From a bacterium (GTDB taxonomy: Bacteria; Planctomycetota; UBA1135; UBA2386): a stretch of 64,000 nucleotides of DNA. Shown in pieces: positions 13,453 through 21,209 of the stretch. The notes under the pieces were generated by a model. That model ran no database searches. It had not been told where the DNA came from and saw only the letters and a program-made list of their open reading frames with translations. The first letter of the stretch is position 1. The number at the start of each line of letters is the position of its first letter. The stretch lies in NCBI GenBank assembly GCA_030432695.1, contig JAUILN010000012.1, forward strand, positions 124,001 to 188,000. The letters are read 5' to 3'. Position numbers and translations under genes: made by a program.

Positions 13453-14520
13453 TCAGCGGCCGCGGGCGCGCCCGCCCTGGTCCCACGTCCGGAGCAAGCG
13501 TTCCAGGACCTGTCGCTCCTCGCTGTCTCCCACCGTCTCGAGCCGACGTTGCAGCCGAGACGCCACGCCTGCGTCGGTCGGACCCCGCCAGGCAAGGAGT
13601 CCACGCAACTCCCAGGCGCCCAGCGGGTCGTCGCAGGCCTCGAGTTCGCGGCTCCATTCCTCCCGATCCACCGATCGCTCGCCGGACGTCGACACCTCGA
13701 AGGTCGCCAGGGCTGCCACCGCGGCGCTCCGGACGACCTCGCGGTTCGCCTCGAGCACGGCGATCACCCGATACCGGACACCGACCGCCTGGACTGGCCG
13801 TTCGACCAGTCGTCGCAGGCCGCGCAGCAGATCTTCGTTCACCGGGCCGTGCGACGGCTGGCCGTCGTCGAGCATCCGGGTCTGGATCACCGCGTAGACG
13901 CGCTCGTCGACCGGGAGATCGAGTAGCAGCTTCGCCAGCGGTTCCCGGATCGGATCCTGGCCGACGAGGACGACGCGGCTCGCATCACCCTGCGGAGGAA
14001 TGCCCACGCGCCGCAGGTAGAGCTGCTCGAGTTCGGGGAGCATCGAGGTCGCCAGCGTCGAGTCGTCTTCGAGGACTCGCAGGGCCGCGCGGTGACGGCC
14101 GGCGTCGGGGTGGACCAACGCTTCGAGCACGTCGCCCGCCGCGGGCCGCGGCCCGAACGCGACGATCGCCCGGGCCTCCTGCACCGCGCGCAGCAACGGG
14201 AACTCGTAACGCCGGTAGGCGAGCGCCGCATCGATCCAACGATCGTCGACGTCCGGACGCGCGGTACGCAGCCGGGCTCGCAGCAACTCGTCGTGCTCGG
14301 ATAGCGCCTCGTCCGCCGCCCTGCGACCGACCGGCGAGCGGTATCGGGCGCGACGGCCGAAGGCCACGATGTCTTCCGCGTGCCGCGCTGGGTCGAGGCA
14401 CGCGGCGAGGAGCCCCGCATCGTCGGGCGTCGACTCCTGGGCACGCAGCGGCGTCTGGCAAACACCGCCGAGCAGGAAGAAGCTGAGGGGAACGATCGGA
14501 CGGAGAAGGTCTGGACTCAT
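13453..14520 (-). CDS. Secreted helical-repeat protein, paralogue family member A
   Basis: 355 residues, no known family. A signal peptide (about 1-27, ending PLRAQE) precedes an almost entirely alpha-helical, Leu/Arg/Glu-rich chain that looks HEAT-like (inference). It shares ordered motifs with the proteins at 18919, 19968 and 21210: IVAFGPRPAAGDVLEALV, LEDDSTLATSMLPELEQLY, VGVRYRVIAVLEANREVV and LRGLLAWRGPTDAG. The role is unknown; export to the periplasm or cell surface is expected. Start 14520 is the ATG immediately before the signal peptide; the frame is open upstream but overlaps the divergent gene at 14696. It ends 87 bp from the arsR start and reads towards it. Confidence 0.8.
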   Translation of the reverse strand: MSPDLLRPIVPLSFFLLGGVCQTPLRAQESTPDDAGLLAACLDPARHAEDIVAFGRRARYRSPVGRRAADEALSEHDELLRARLRTARPDVDDRWIDAALAYRRYEFPLLRAVQEARAIVAFGPRPAAGDVLEALVHPDAGRHRAALRVLEDDSTLATSMLPELEQLYLRRVGIPPQGDASRVVLVGQDPIREPLAKLLLDLPVDERVYAVIQTRMLDDGQPSHGPVNEDLLRGLRRLVERPVQAVGVRYRVIAVLEANREVVRSAAVAALATFEVSTSGERSVDREEWSRELEACDDPLGAWELRGLLAWRGPTDAGVASRLQRRLETVGDSEERQVLERLLRTWDQGGRARGR

Positions 14521-14695
14521 GGTCGACTCGCGCGCCTCGAGAGGGAATTGCGCCCGGGTGGGAGACAGGGCAACCGGGACGCAGGCCGTCTGCCGACCCG
14601 GTAGCGCACCGGAAGGACCTGGTTTCGGGTTTGGGACGCAGCGTTCGGACGCTCCGCCGGCTTGCGGTCCCGCTCGCCTCACCGAGACTGGTCGC

Positions 14696-15880
14696 ATGTC
14701 CTGTCGAGCCACCGCCCTGCTCCTCGCCGTGTGCTGTCCGATTACCGCGCAGAACACCGCGGTCGGTGCGATCCAGCTCCACCCGTTCCAGCGGCAGATC
14801 CTTACGACCAGCTACCACGCGGAAGGCGTGTGCGTCGGTGACTTCGACGGCGACGGGATCGACGACATCGCCTCGGGACCCTTCTGGTATCGCGGCCCGG
14901 ACTTCGCGCGTGCCCACCAGGTGTTCGCCCCCCGCACGTTCCCGCTCACGAGCTACGCCGACGTGTTCGTGCAGTTCGCCGAGGACGTCGACGGCGACGG
15001 CCACGTCGACCTGCTGACGGTCGGCTTCCCCGGCACGCTCGCGCAATGGTGGCGCAACCCTGGCAACGGCATCGGCACCTGGGTCGCGCACCGCATCTGG
15101 CCGACGGCCGGCATGGAGTCACCGACCCTGGTCGACCTCGACGGCGACGGTGCCGGCGAACTGCTCTGCGTCAGCGCCGGCCAGCTCGTGTGGCTCGATC
15201 CCGATCCTGCGCGCCCCACCGCCGACTGGACCCTCCACCGCGTCTCACCCATCCGCGCGTTCAGCGCCTTCACCCACGGCCTCGGCTACGGCGACGTCAA
15301 CGGTGACGGCCGCGACGACGTGGTGCTGGCGATCGGCTGGCTCGAGCAACCGCCGTCGTTGGCGGGCGACCCGGCATGGACCCCGCACCTGCACGACTTC
15401 GGCCAGGGTGGCGGCCAGATCGGCGTGTTCGACGTCGACGGAGACGGCGACCACGACGTGGTGAGCAGTCGCAACGGCCACGGCTACGGCCTCGACTGGT
15501 ACGAGAACCTGGGCGCCGGCGCGGCCTTCACCCGTCACGCCATCCTGCCCGCCGGCCCAGTGCCCGGCGATCCCTCGCAGTTCTCCCAGCTCCACGCGGT
15601 GGCCTACGGCGACGTCGACGGTGACGGCCTCCTCGACCTGGTGACCGGCAAGACCTGGCTGGCCCACAACGGCGCCGACCCCGAATGGTGGCGCCCCCCG
15701 GTCGTCGACGCCTTCCTGACCCGCCGCTCCCCCACCGGCACCCGCTTCGCGCAGCGTCGGATCGATTCGTGGTCCGGGATCGGACGCCAACTGCAGGTGA
15801 TCGACCTGGATGGCAACGGCAAGGCCGAGATCGTCACCGCCAACAAGACCGGCGCGCGGGTGTTCTGGAACGGGCGGTAG
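14696..15880 (+). CDS. Secreted FG-GAP/VCBS-repeat protein
   Basis: 394 residues with a short signal peptide (1-19, ending PITAQ). Seven calcium-loop motifs of the FG-GAP/VCBS type are visible: DFDGDGIDD, DVDGDGHVD, DLDGDGAGE, DVNGDGRDD, DVDGDGDHD, DVDGDGLLD and DLDGNGKAE. They are spaced as expected for a seven-bladed beta-propeller with Ca2+ in each blade loop. Such proteins are exported and act in adhesion or ligand binding; no catalytic domain is attached. ATG 14696 is picked because the signal peptide starts there. It is divergent from the helical-repeat gene across 175 bp. Confidence 0.9.
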   Translation: MSCRATALLLAVCCPITAQNTAVGAIQLHPFQRQILTTSYHAEGVCVGDFDGDGIDDIASGPFWYRGPDFARAHQVFAPRTFPLTSYADVFVQFAEDVDGDGHVDLLTVGFPGTLAQWWRNPGNGIGTWVAHRIWPTAGMESPTLVDLDGDGAGELLCVSAGQLVWLDPDPARPTADWTLHRVSPIRAFSAFTHGLGYGDVNGDGRDDVVLAIGWLEQPPSLAGDPAWTPHLHDFGQGGGQIGVFDVDGDGDHDVVSSRNGHGYGLDWYENLGAGAAFTRHAILPAGPVPGDPSQFSQLHAVAYGDVDGDGLLDLVTGKTWLAHNGADPEWWRPPVVDAFLTRRSPTGTRFAQRRIDSWSGIGRQLQVIDLDGNGKAEIVTANKTGARVFWNGR

Positions 15881-15907
15881 GAGCCCGATGCGCGCGCCAG
15901 CGAGAAG

Positions 15908-15944
15908 TCTGTCGTAGTTGGTGCCAGGCACGAACTACGACAGA
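15908..15944. repeat. REP unit (single, 37 nt)
   Basis: Near-perfect palindrome, arm TCTGTCGTAGTTGGTGCC, central A, one arm mismatch. It is followed by CTT, the spacer seen in the two 77-bp pairs, so it may be half of a former pair. It ends 9 bp before the ATG at 15954, so a hairpin here could mask the ribosome-binding region of that gene. Confidence 0.9.
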
Positions 15945-15953
15945 CTTTGCCCC

Positions 15954-17327
15954 ATGCGGCCTCCCTCCGATGTGACGAGCAGCCCGATCGGCTACCTCCT
16001 CCGCGTCCTGGTGGCGGGCTTCGCGTTGGTCCTGCACCCGGTCCTCCCTGGGCAGTCCGTCGCACACGATGCCTGCAAGGTCCGCTGGGAGTTCGATGGA
16101 GACCAGCTGCGGCGTGTCGTCTGCGACGCCGGCGGAGACGCACTCGCGGCGCGCGACTACCGCCTGGAAGACTCCGGATGGTTCAGGGCGCTACTCGCTC
16201 GTCCCGAGCCGGTGCCCGAGCACCTCCTGCCCCACTTCCTCGCGCTCTCCTCCGGCGGCGGGCCGCTCGGGGACGTCGAACGCCTCGTGGCACGCAGTGA
16301 GATCGACCTCGGCGGACGCGCTCGCTGGGCACGGTTGATGGCCGAAGACGCGACTCGCGGCTACCAGGCCTGGAGTCCGATCGATCTCTGGGCCTGCCTG
16401 CTCGAGGAGCAGCTCCAGGAGGACAGCGGCTTCGGATCCCCCCCATTCCACGTCACCGGGCACGACGAAACGCTGCGACAGTGGCGGCGCGACCTCCCAG
16501 GAGACGAACTCGCGAGTCGCGAGGCGGTCCTGCCGGCGGGCAGCGAGATGCGCTTCTGGTATCGGCAGACGAGCCCGACCACCGCCGATGCCCTGCACCA
16601 CGCCTACCAGGCGGCGCTCGCCCACCAGATCGGACGAGAACTCACCTGGGCTGGACTCTCGTTCTCGCCGGGCCAGGCGCTCGACGCACAGTGCATCCGC
16701 GAGCTGGCCCAGGCTTCGGCATGCGCATGGGCCGGCCAGCTCGGTTGCTGGCGGATGCACTCCTTCGCGATCGGACGGCAGGGAGACCGCGCGCTGATCG
16801 CGATCTGCGCAGACCTGGATGTCGAGAAGCTCGCGGCATGGTCCGACTTCCCAGGCGCCGACCGCAGCGTCGAGTTGATCCCGTCGGCAACCGGAGGACA
16901 GAACATCTATCGCTTTCGGAGCGGGAACGGGAAGACCCACCTCGTGGTCGCGGCTTCCCGCGCCGACCTCGAGCAAGGTTGGGGAGCCGAGTGCGGCGCG
17001 CCGCCTCGACTCGGAACGGGGGCCGAGACGGTCGCGGTGTCCGTCCGAGGTCTCGGAGGGCAAGGCCCGGACCTGCACACCTACCAGCGCCTGGATCTGC
17101 ACGGCTCGCCGGACGCCCTCGACGTGACCCTCACCTTCGAGTCCGACGAGACCGCGACGGACTGGCAGCGCGCGCTGGCAGCGCATCTCGAACGACTGCG
17201 GAAGTACCAGGCCGTCCCCCGCCGGTTCGCTCTCCCAGCTCCGGTCCGCTCGGGCGCAGAACTCACTTACCGAGCCGTTCCCGCAGCGATGCTCCTACAC
17301 CTCGTCCTCGCGCGGACACCCAGTTGA
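15954..17327 (+). CDS. Secreted protein of unknown function
   Basis: 457 residues from ATG 15954. The first upstream in-frame ATG (15918) lies inside the REP and would add a REP-encoded peptide, so it was rejected. There is a signal peptide or anchor at about 12-38 (IGYLLRVLVAGFALVLHPVL). The rest is a mixed, soluble chain with several Cys (ACKVRWEFDG, RVVCDAG, QLGCWRMHSF) and no motif I recognise. A helical, Trp- and Arg-rich middle (about 95-230) is followed by a more beta-like end. It has no clear operon partner: an FG-GAP gene lies upstream and the transposase downstream, with REPs on both sides. Confidence 0.65.
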   Translation: MRPPSDVTSSPIGYLLRVLVAGFALVLHPVLPGQSVAHDACKVRWEFDGDQLRRVVCDAGGDALAARDYRLEDSGWFRALLARPEPVPEHLLPHFLALSSGGGPLGDVERLVARSEIDLGGRARWARLMAEDATRGYQAWSPIDLWACLLEEQLQEDSGFGSPPFHVTGHDETLRQWRRDLPGDELASREAVLPAGSEMRFWYRQTSPTTADALHHAYQAALAHQIGRELTWAGLSFSPGQALDAQCIRELAQASACAWAGQLGCWRMHSFAIGRQGDRALIAICADLDVEKLAAWSDFPGADRSVELIPSATGGQNIYRFRSGNGKTHLVVAASRADLEQGWGAECGAPPRLGTGAETVAVSVRGLGGQGPDLHTYQRLDLHGSPDALDVTLTFESDETATDWQRALAAHLERLRKYQAVPRRFALPAPVRSGAELTYRAVPAAMLLHLVLARTPS

Positions 17328-17355
17328 CCGTCGGCAACCACGCTGAGACCCGGTA

Positions 17356-17432
17356 TCTGTCGTAGTTGGTGCCAGGCACCAACCACGACGGACTTTCTGT
17401 CGCGAACCGTGCCTGGCACCAAGCACGACAGA
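17356..17432. repeat. REP pair upstream of the transposase (77 bp)
   Basis: Unit 1 spans 17356-17392 (central A), unit 2 spans 17396-17432 (central T), with spacer CTT at 17393-17395. Length, orientation and spacer equal those at 11143-11219. It lies 60 bp upstream of the transposase ATG. Confidence 0.92.
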
Positions 17433-17492
17433 AAACCTGTCGCGCCGCGAGCAGAAGTGCAGCTCGAGATTGCCTCACTGGTGGAGGTATTC

Positions 17493-18740
17493 ATGTCTCG
17501 ACCAGCACGCACAGACTCTCCCGGTACCTGGTACCACGTGATGAACCGCGGGGTCGCCCACCGCGCCTTCTTCGAGGCGGAGGCCGATGCGGAGCGATTC
17601 CTCTGCAGGGTCCAGGAAGCCGTCGACCGAAGCGGGCTCGAGGTACACGCCTACGCGCTCGTCGCGAACCACTTCCACCTGCTCGTACGGAGCAGGGAGG
17701 GACGGATCTCGAGCGCACTCCATCTGATCCAGGCAGCCTTCGCACAATGGTTCAACCGGACACGTGACCGCGATGGGCCGATCCACCGCTCGCGCTTCCG
17801 CTCGGTGCGCGTCGACTCGCTCCGCTACCGCCGCTACCTCGTCCGCTACATCGATTCCAATCCGGTCAACGCCGGCCTGGCACGGAACCCCGCCGAGTAC
17901 CGACACTGCAGTGCACACCACTACGCATTCCGCGGCGGCCCCGCGTGGCTCTGCCGGGACTGGATCGAGGACGAGGTCCGCCTGCGCTCACGCCGAGAAG
18001 CCTTCGATCCGGAATGCTATCCGCAAGTCTTCCCCCCCAAGATCTCGCCCGAGATGCAGGCGTTCCTCGACGACAACCCGGAGAACGGCCGTCACGTCGC
18101 ACTCCACGCCGACACCTTGCTCTCCTACACCCAGGACTCCTGGGACCGTTGGATGGCCGATCGCGCACGCAGCGCCGACGGCGTCGCCCGTCTCGATGTC
18201 GTGCTTCCTCTGGACAGTGTAGACACGCTGCTCGAGTCACTCCCGATCGAGGAACGAGGAACGCACGGCAACGCCAAGCACACCACCCGAGACCTGCTTC
18301 GCATCGCTCTCGGCCGACTCCTCGCCGGCGCGACGGCCGAACAACTCGCGCGGCGCACCGGACTCTCTGCACGAACGGTGCAACGGCTCTGGACACGCGC
18401 TCGACGTCTTCAGGAGGAGGACCCCAGCTTCGCGAAGGACCTCTCCGAGGCCGCCGAGACGGTGACCCGCTGGGCCCTGCGCGACATGGACTCCCAAATC
18501 TGTCGTGATCCGTGCCTGGCACCAACTACGACAGATTCACCGCCAGTCGGTGCGCAGCCGCTCGGCGAGGCGCACGGCGGCAGCAGCCATCCGCGGTTGG
18601 TCCGAATCGGCCGCGAGTTCGTCGAGGATGCGGAGGGCGTCCTCGTCGGTCGGCCCGTACCAGTTCAGACGCTCTCGGAGCAGCGCCGCACGCTCCGGAG
18701 TGGCACCGCGTCCCAGCTCCGCGAGCGCAGCCTCCCGTGA
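17493..18740 (+). CDS. REP-associated tyrosine transposase (RAYT, Y1/HUH), reading through its 3' REP
   Basis: 415 residues from ATG 17493, which has GGAGG at 17483-17487. The N-terminal Y1 domain has WYHVMNRG (13-20), the HUH pair in NHFHLL (His60, His62) and RYIDSNPVNAGL (Tyr119, probable nucleophile). These mark the RAYT group, which cuts single-stranded REP DNA. Residues about 285-330 (GATAEQLARRTGLSARTVQRLW) form an added helix-turn-helix. At residue 336 the frame enters the REP at 18499-18535 without a stop and continues to 18740, antisense to the relic gene at 18537-18879. The last 80 residues are therefore probably not native. Flanking REPs on both sides make this a self-contained REP/RAYT locus. 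Confidence 0.9.
   Translation: MSRPARTDSPGTWYHVMNRGVAHRAFFEAEADAERFLCRVQEAVDRSGLEVHAYALVANHFHLLVRSREGRISSALHLIQAAFAQWFNRTRDRDGPIHRSRFRSVRVDSLRYRRYLVRYIDSNPVNAGLARNPAEYRHCSAHHYAFRGGPAWLCRDWIEDEVRLRSRREAFDPECYPQVFPPKISPEMQAFLDDNPENGRHVALHADTLLSYTQDSWDRWMADRARSADGVARLDVVLPLDSVDTLLESLPIEERGTHGNAKHTTRDLLRIALGRLLAGATAEQLARRTGLSARTVQRLWTRARRLQEEDPSFAKDLSEAAETVTRWALRDMDSQICRDPCLAPTTTDSPPVGAQPLGEAHGGSSHPRLVRIGREFVEDAEGVLVGRPVPVQTLSEQRRTLRSGTASQLRERSLP
18499..18535. repeat. REP unit at the 3' end of the transposase
   Basis: Single 37-nt unit with central T; left arm TCTGTCGTGATCCGTGCC, right arm near-consensus. It supplies codons to the transposase frame (CRDPCLAPTTTD) and abuts the stop codon of the convergent relic gene at 18537. 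Confidence 0.9.
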
Positions 18741-18879
18741 CGGCAACCGCTCCGCTGGCGGCGGAACACCGATCGTCGCGAGCGCCGCAAGGGCGGCTGC
18801 GACAGCTCGTGTTCCTGAGTCCGCGCCCCCGACCGAGTCCGGCAAGCACGAGGATCGAAGCCAGCCGCGTGATCTGCAT
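18537..18879 (-). pseudogene. Collapsed relic of the secreted helical-repeat family (relic 1)
   Basis: Two pieces in different frames. A start with a signal peptide (MQITRLASILVLAGL, from 18879) is followed, one base out of frame, by about 95 residues matching the family C-terminus: ALATIGVPPPAERLPSREAA, LLRERLNWYGPTDEDAL and MAAAAVRLAERLRTDWR. The frame changes near a run of five C (plus strand 18826-18830). About 220 residues of the usual middle are missing. The likely history is an internal deletion plus a one-base indel; a sequencing error in the homopolymer would instead leave a 110-residue mini-protein. The 3' end touches the REP at 18499-18535 and is overlapped by the transposase frame. 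Confidence 0.7.
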
Positions 18880-18918
18880 CTGCGTGAACCTATCGTTCCG
18901 AGCCAGGCGCGCCTCCCC

Positions 18919-19971
18919 TCACCGATCCCGCTCACGCCACCCGGGATCCCACGCATCCAGCAACGCCTCCATCGCGTCGCGGTCGTCCCCCGGCGACGCC
19001 AGCATCAGGCGTTGCCGGAGCCGCGTCGGCACCTCCGCATCCGTGTGGTTGTGACCCCACGCCAGCAGGTCGCGAAGCACCCAGGCGCGCAGCGGGTCGT
19101 CGGTGCGACGCATCTCGGCCAACCACGCCGCACGATCGACGCCGCGAGCATCGGGCGGCGGCACGTCGAAGGTGGCCAGCGCCTCGCGCCCGGCGCGGCG
19201 CATGACGGCACGCCGGGAGCACATCGCTCGGATCACGCGGTAGCGTACGGCGACCGATTGCAGCGGCCGCTCCCGGAGGAGCTGCAAGGCGCGCAGCGGC
19301 TGCGGGTCGAACGGGCCGTCGGCCGGTTCGGTCGCGTCGAGTTGGTGCATGAGCGCCAGCTCGTAGCGGCGGTCGTCGACCGGAAGATCCACGAGGATCC
19401 GCGAGAGACCGACCCGCAACACGTCGTGCGATAGACCGGGTCGCTCACTGGGGCGCTCCTCGACGGCACTGTCGCCGTGTAGCGCCGAGAACCGAGCCTC
19501 GAGCTCCGGCAACAGGGCGAGCGCCGTGACCGGTTCGTCCTCGAGGACCACCAGCGCCGCGCGGCACTCCTCGACGTCGTCCGAGCCGAGCGCATCGAGC
19601 AGTGCCTTCGGAGCGGGGCGCGGACCATGGTCGACGATCCGTCGAGCGACCTCGAGCCCGCGCAGCAGCGGGAAGTCGGTGCCGGGGACGGCGAGCGCCG
19701 CGTCGATCGCCGCGTCCTCGATCGCCGGGTAGGCGGCTTGGATCCGCGCCCGGAGTCGCTCCCCGTGCTCCGCGAAGGCCTCGAGCGCCGCGCTTCGGCC
19801 GGTGTCTTCCCGCAGGCGAGCGATCGCTCCGAGTTCGACCAGGCTGCCGACGTGCACCTGCGGATCGACCAGCTCGGACAGGCGAAGCGGAACTGGTCCG
19901 GGGCCGTCCTGCGCGGCGAGGTAGCCGGCGACGCAGCAAGCGAGCAGCCCGAGCATCACACCTCGATTCAT
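18919..19971 (-). CDS. Secreted helical-repeat protein, paralogue family member B
   Basis: 350 residues: signal peptide 1-20 (LLACCVAGYLAAQ), then the family pattern. Motifs are VARRIVDHGPRPAPKALL, LVVLEDEPVTALALLPELEA, VAVRYRVIRAMCSRRAVM and VLRDLLAWGHNHTDAEV. It is closest to member A by eye. ATG 19971 overlaps the stop of member C (ATGA), so B is translated after C from one message. Function unknown. The reading frame is intact and full length compared with A, C and D. Confidence 0.8.
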   Translation of the reverse strand: MNRGVMLGLLACCVAGYLAAQDGPGPVPLRLSELVDPQVHVGSLVELGAIARLREDTGRSAALEAFAEHGERLRARIQAAYPAIEDAAIDAALAVPGTDFPLLRGLEVARRIVDHGPRPAPKALLDALGSDDVEECRAALVVLEDEPVTALALLPELEARFSALHGDSAVEERPSERPGLSHDVLRVGLSRILVDLPVDDRRYELALMHQLDATEPADGPFDPQPLRALQLLRERPLQSVAVRYRVIRAMCSRRAVMRRAGREALATFDVPPPDARGVDRAAWLAEMRRTDDPLRAWVLRDLLAWGHNHTDAEVPTRLRQRLMLASPGDDRDAMEALLDAWDPGWRERDR

Positions 19972-21023
19972 CGATCATCTCCCTGCTGGAAACCAGCCGC
20001 CACGCGGACCGCGATCGCCGCGGCCTTCGGATGGCGTGCGTCCTCGGCGAGTCTCTGCACGACCTCGAGCGCATCCGCGTCGGTCGGACCGCGCCACCCG
20101 AGCAGCTCACGTGCCAGCGCCTTCTGCTCGGGCGTCGACGCCGCACTGCGCAGCCAACGAAGCAGCGTCGCGCGCGAAGGTGCCCACTCGTCGCGCGGCG
20201 GCAGGCCCGAGACGGACAGGGTCAGCAACGCCGCGCAGAGTTCCTCGTCGTCGGCGGTCCGCGCGGCAAGCAAGCGGATCACGCGATAGCGCAGGAGTGT
20301 GCTCGGCGCGCCTTCCAGCGCCATGGCACGCAGCGCGAACAGCCGGTCGTCCGTCATCCCGAGGTCGAGGAGGTGCTCGAGTGCCGCATGCTGGCGAGTC
20401 GGGTCCGCTCCGACTTCCACCAGCGAACGTGCCGCCAGGCAACTGACCCGATCGACGAAGACGCTCGGAGGGGTCGAGCTACGCGAGAGTCCTCTCGGCC
20501 CGGTGTAGCGGTTGCGATGCTGGCTCGACGCGGCCGCGAAGACCGCGGCGATCGGATCGACCAGTTCCACGAGCGCCGATCGATCGATGCGCGCCACGTG
20601 CAAGGCCGCGAGCTGACGGAGTTCGACCTCGGACCGTAGTTCGTGCGCCAACCCTTCGACTCCGACGTGAGGACCCAGCTCCACGACAACGCGCGCGACC
20701 TGGAGGGACTGGAGCTGCCGGGTGGTCAACTGCAGCGGGCTCAGCTCGAGTCGCGCCGCGAGCGCCCGTGCTTCGGCGGCGTCGTCCATCGGCACGGACT
20801 CGCCGGCACGGATCCGCTCCTCGAGTTTCGTGAACGCGCCCAGCACGAGGTCGCGGGCCTGCGGATCCCGGAACCGCGACGCCTCCACTGCGAGTTCCAC
20901 GAGCCGATCCGGGAGCGGTGTCGTGTCCCGCAGTTCGTCGAGCACCCGCCGGACCTCGGGCTGGGCCGTCACCGCGGCGCACGGCGCCAGGAGCAGGAGT
21001 GTGGGGAGCCAGAGCCGCTGCAT
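19968..21023 (-). CDS. Secreted helical-repeat protein, paralogue family member C
   Basis: 351 residues from ATG 21023; the longer frame to 21140 runs back through a REP and was rejected. Signal peptide 1-20 (LWLPTLLLLAPCAAVTAQ). Family motifs: VARVVVELGPHVGVEGLA, LLRYRVIRLLAARTADDEEL, ARELLGWRGPTDADALEVV and a C-terminus AAAIAVRVAAGFQQGDDR, which is the end kept in relic 2 at 26110. It is more diverged in the middle than A and B. It forms a two-gene operon with B by 4-nt overlap. The REP at 21065-21101 lies 41 bp upstream of the start. Confidence 0.8.
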   Translation of the reverse strand: MQRLWLPTLLLLAPCAAVTAQPEVRRVLDELRDTTPLPDRLVELAVEASRFRDPQARDLVLGAFTKLEERIRAGESVPMDDAAEARALAARLELSPLQLTTRQLQSLQVARVVVELGPHVGVEGLAHELRSEVELRQLAALHVARIDRSALVELVDPIAAVFAAASSQHRNRYTGPRGLSRSSTPPSVFVDRVSCLAARSLVEVGADPTRQHAALEHLLDLGMTDDRLFALRAMALEGAPSTLLRYRVIRLLAARTADDEELCAALLTLSVSGLPPRDEWAPSRATLLRWLRSAASTPEQKALARELLGWRGPTDADALEVVQRLAEDARHPKAAAIAVRVAAGFQQGDDR

Positions 21024-21064
21024 GGGTCTGCGCGCGTTCGGCCGCGGTGGTCGAAGGCGAAAGT

Positions 21065-21101
21065 CTGTCGTGGTTGGTGCCTGGCACCGACTACGACAGA
21101 A
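21065..21101. repeat. REP unit (single, 37 nt)
   Basis: Central T; arms TCTGTCGTGGTTGGTGCC and its near complement. It lies between helical-repeat genes C and D, in the 5' region of C. Confidence 0.9.
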
Positions 21102-21209
21102 ACCGCGTGATCGTAGGGCCCGGGCGCGAGGTCGCCTCATCGAACGAGCCCGCGCGGCCCCCCCCGAGCCGGGAATCCCTCCCTGTTCACGGCCGGTTCC
21201 CCGAGCCCG

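Noticed and set aside
15918..15953. Upstream start giving an N-terminus MVPGTNYDR
   Set aside because: These codons are the REP itself; the signal peptide begins after the ATG at 15954.
17493..18740. A complete IS200/IS605 insertion sequence
   Set aside because: No TnpB, and the ends are REP palindromes, not IS-type left and right ends; the RAYT signatures explain the gene better.
21024..21140. Extended N-terminus of helical-repeat member C
   Set aside because: The extension reads through the REP at 21065-21101 and precedes a normal signal peptide at 21023.
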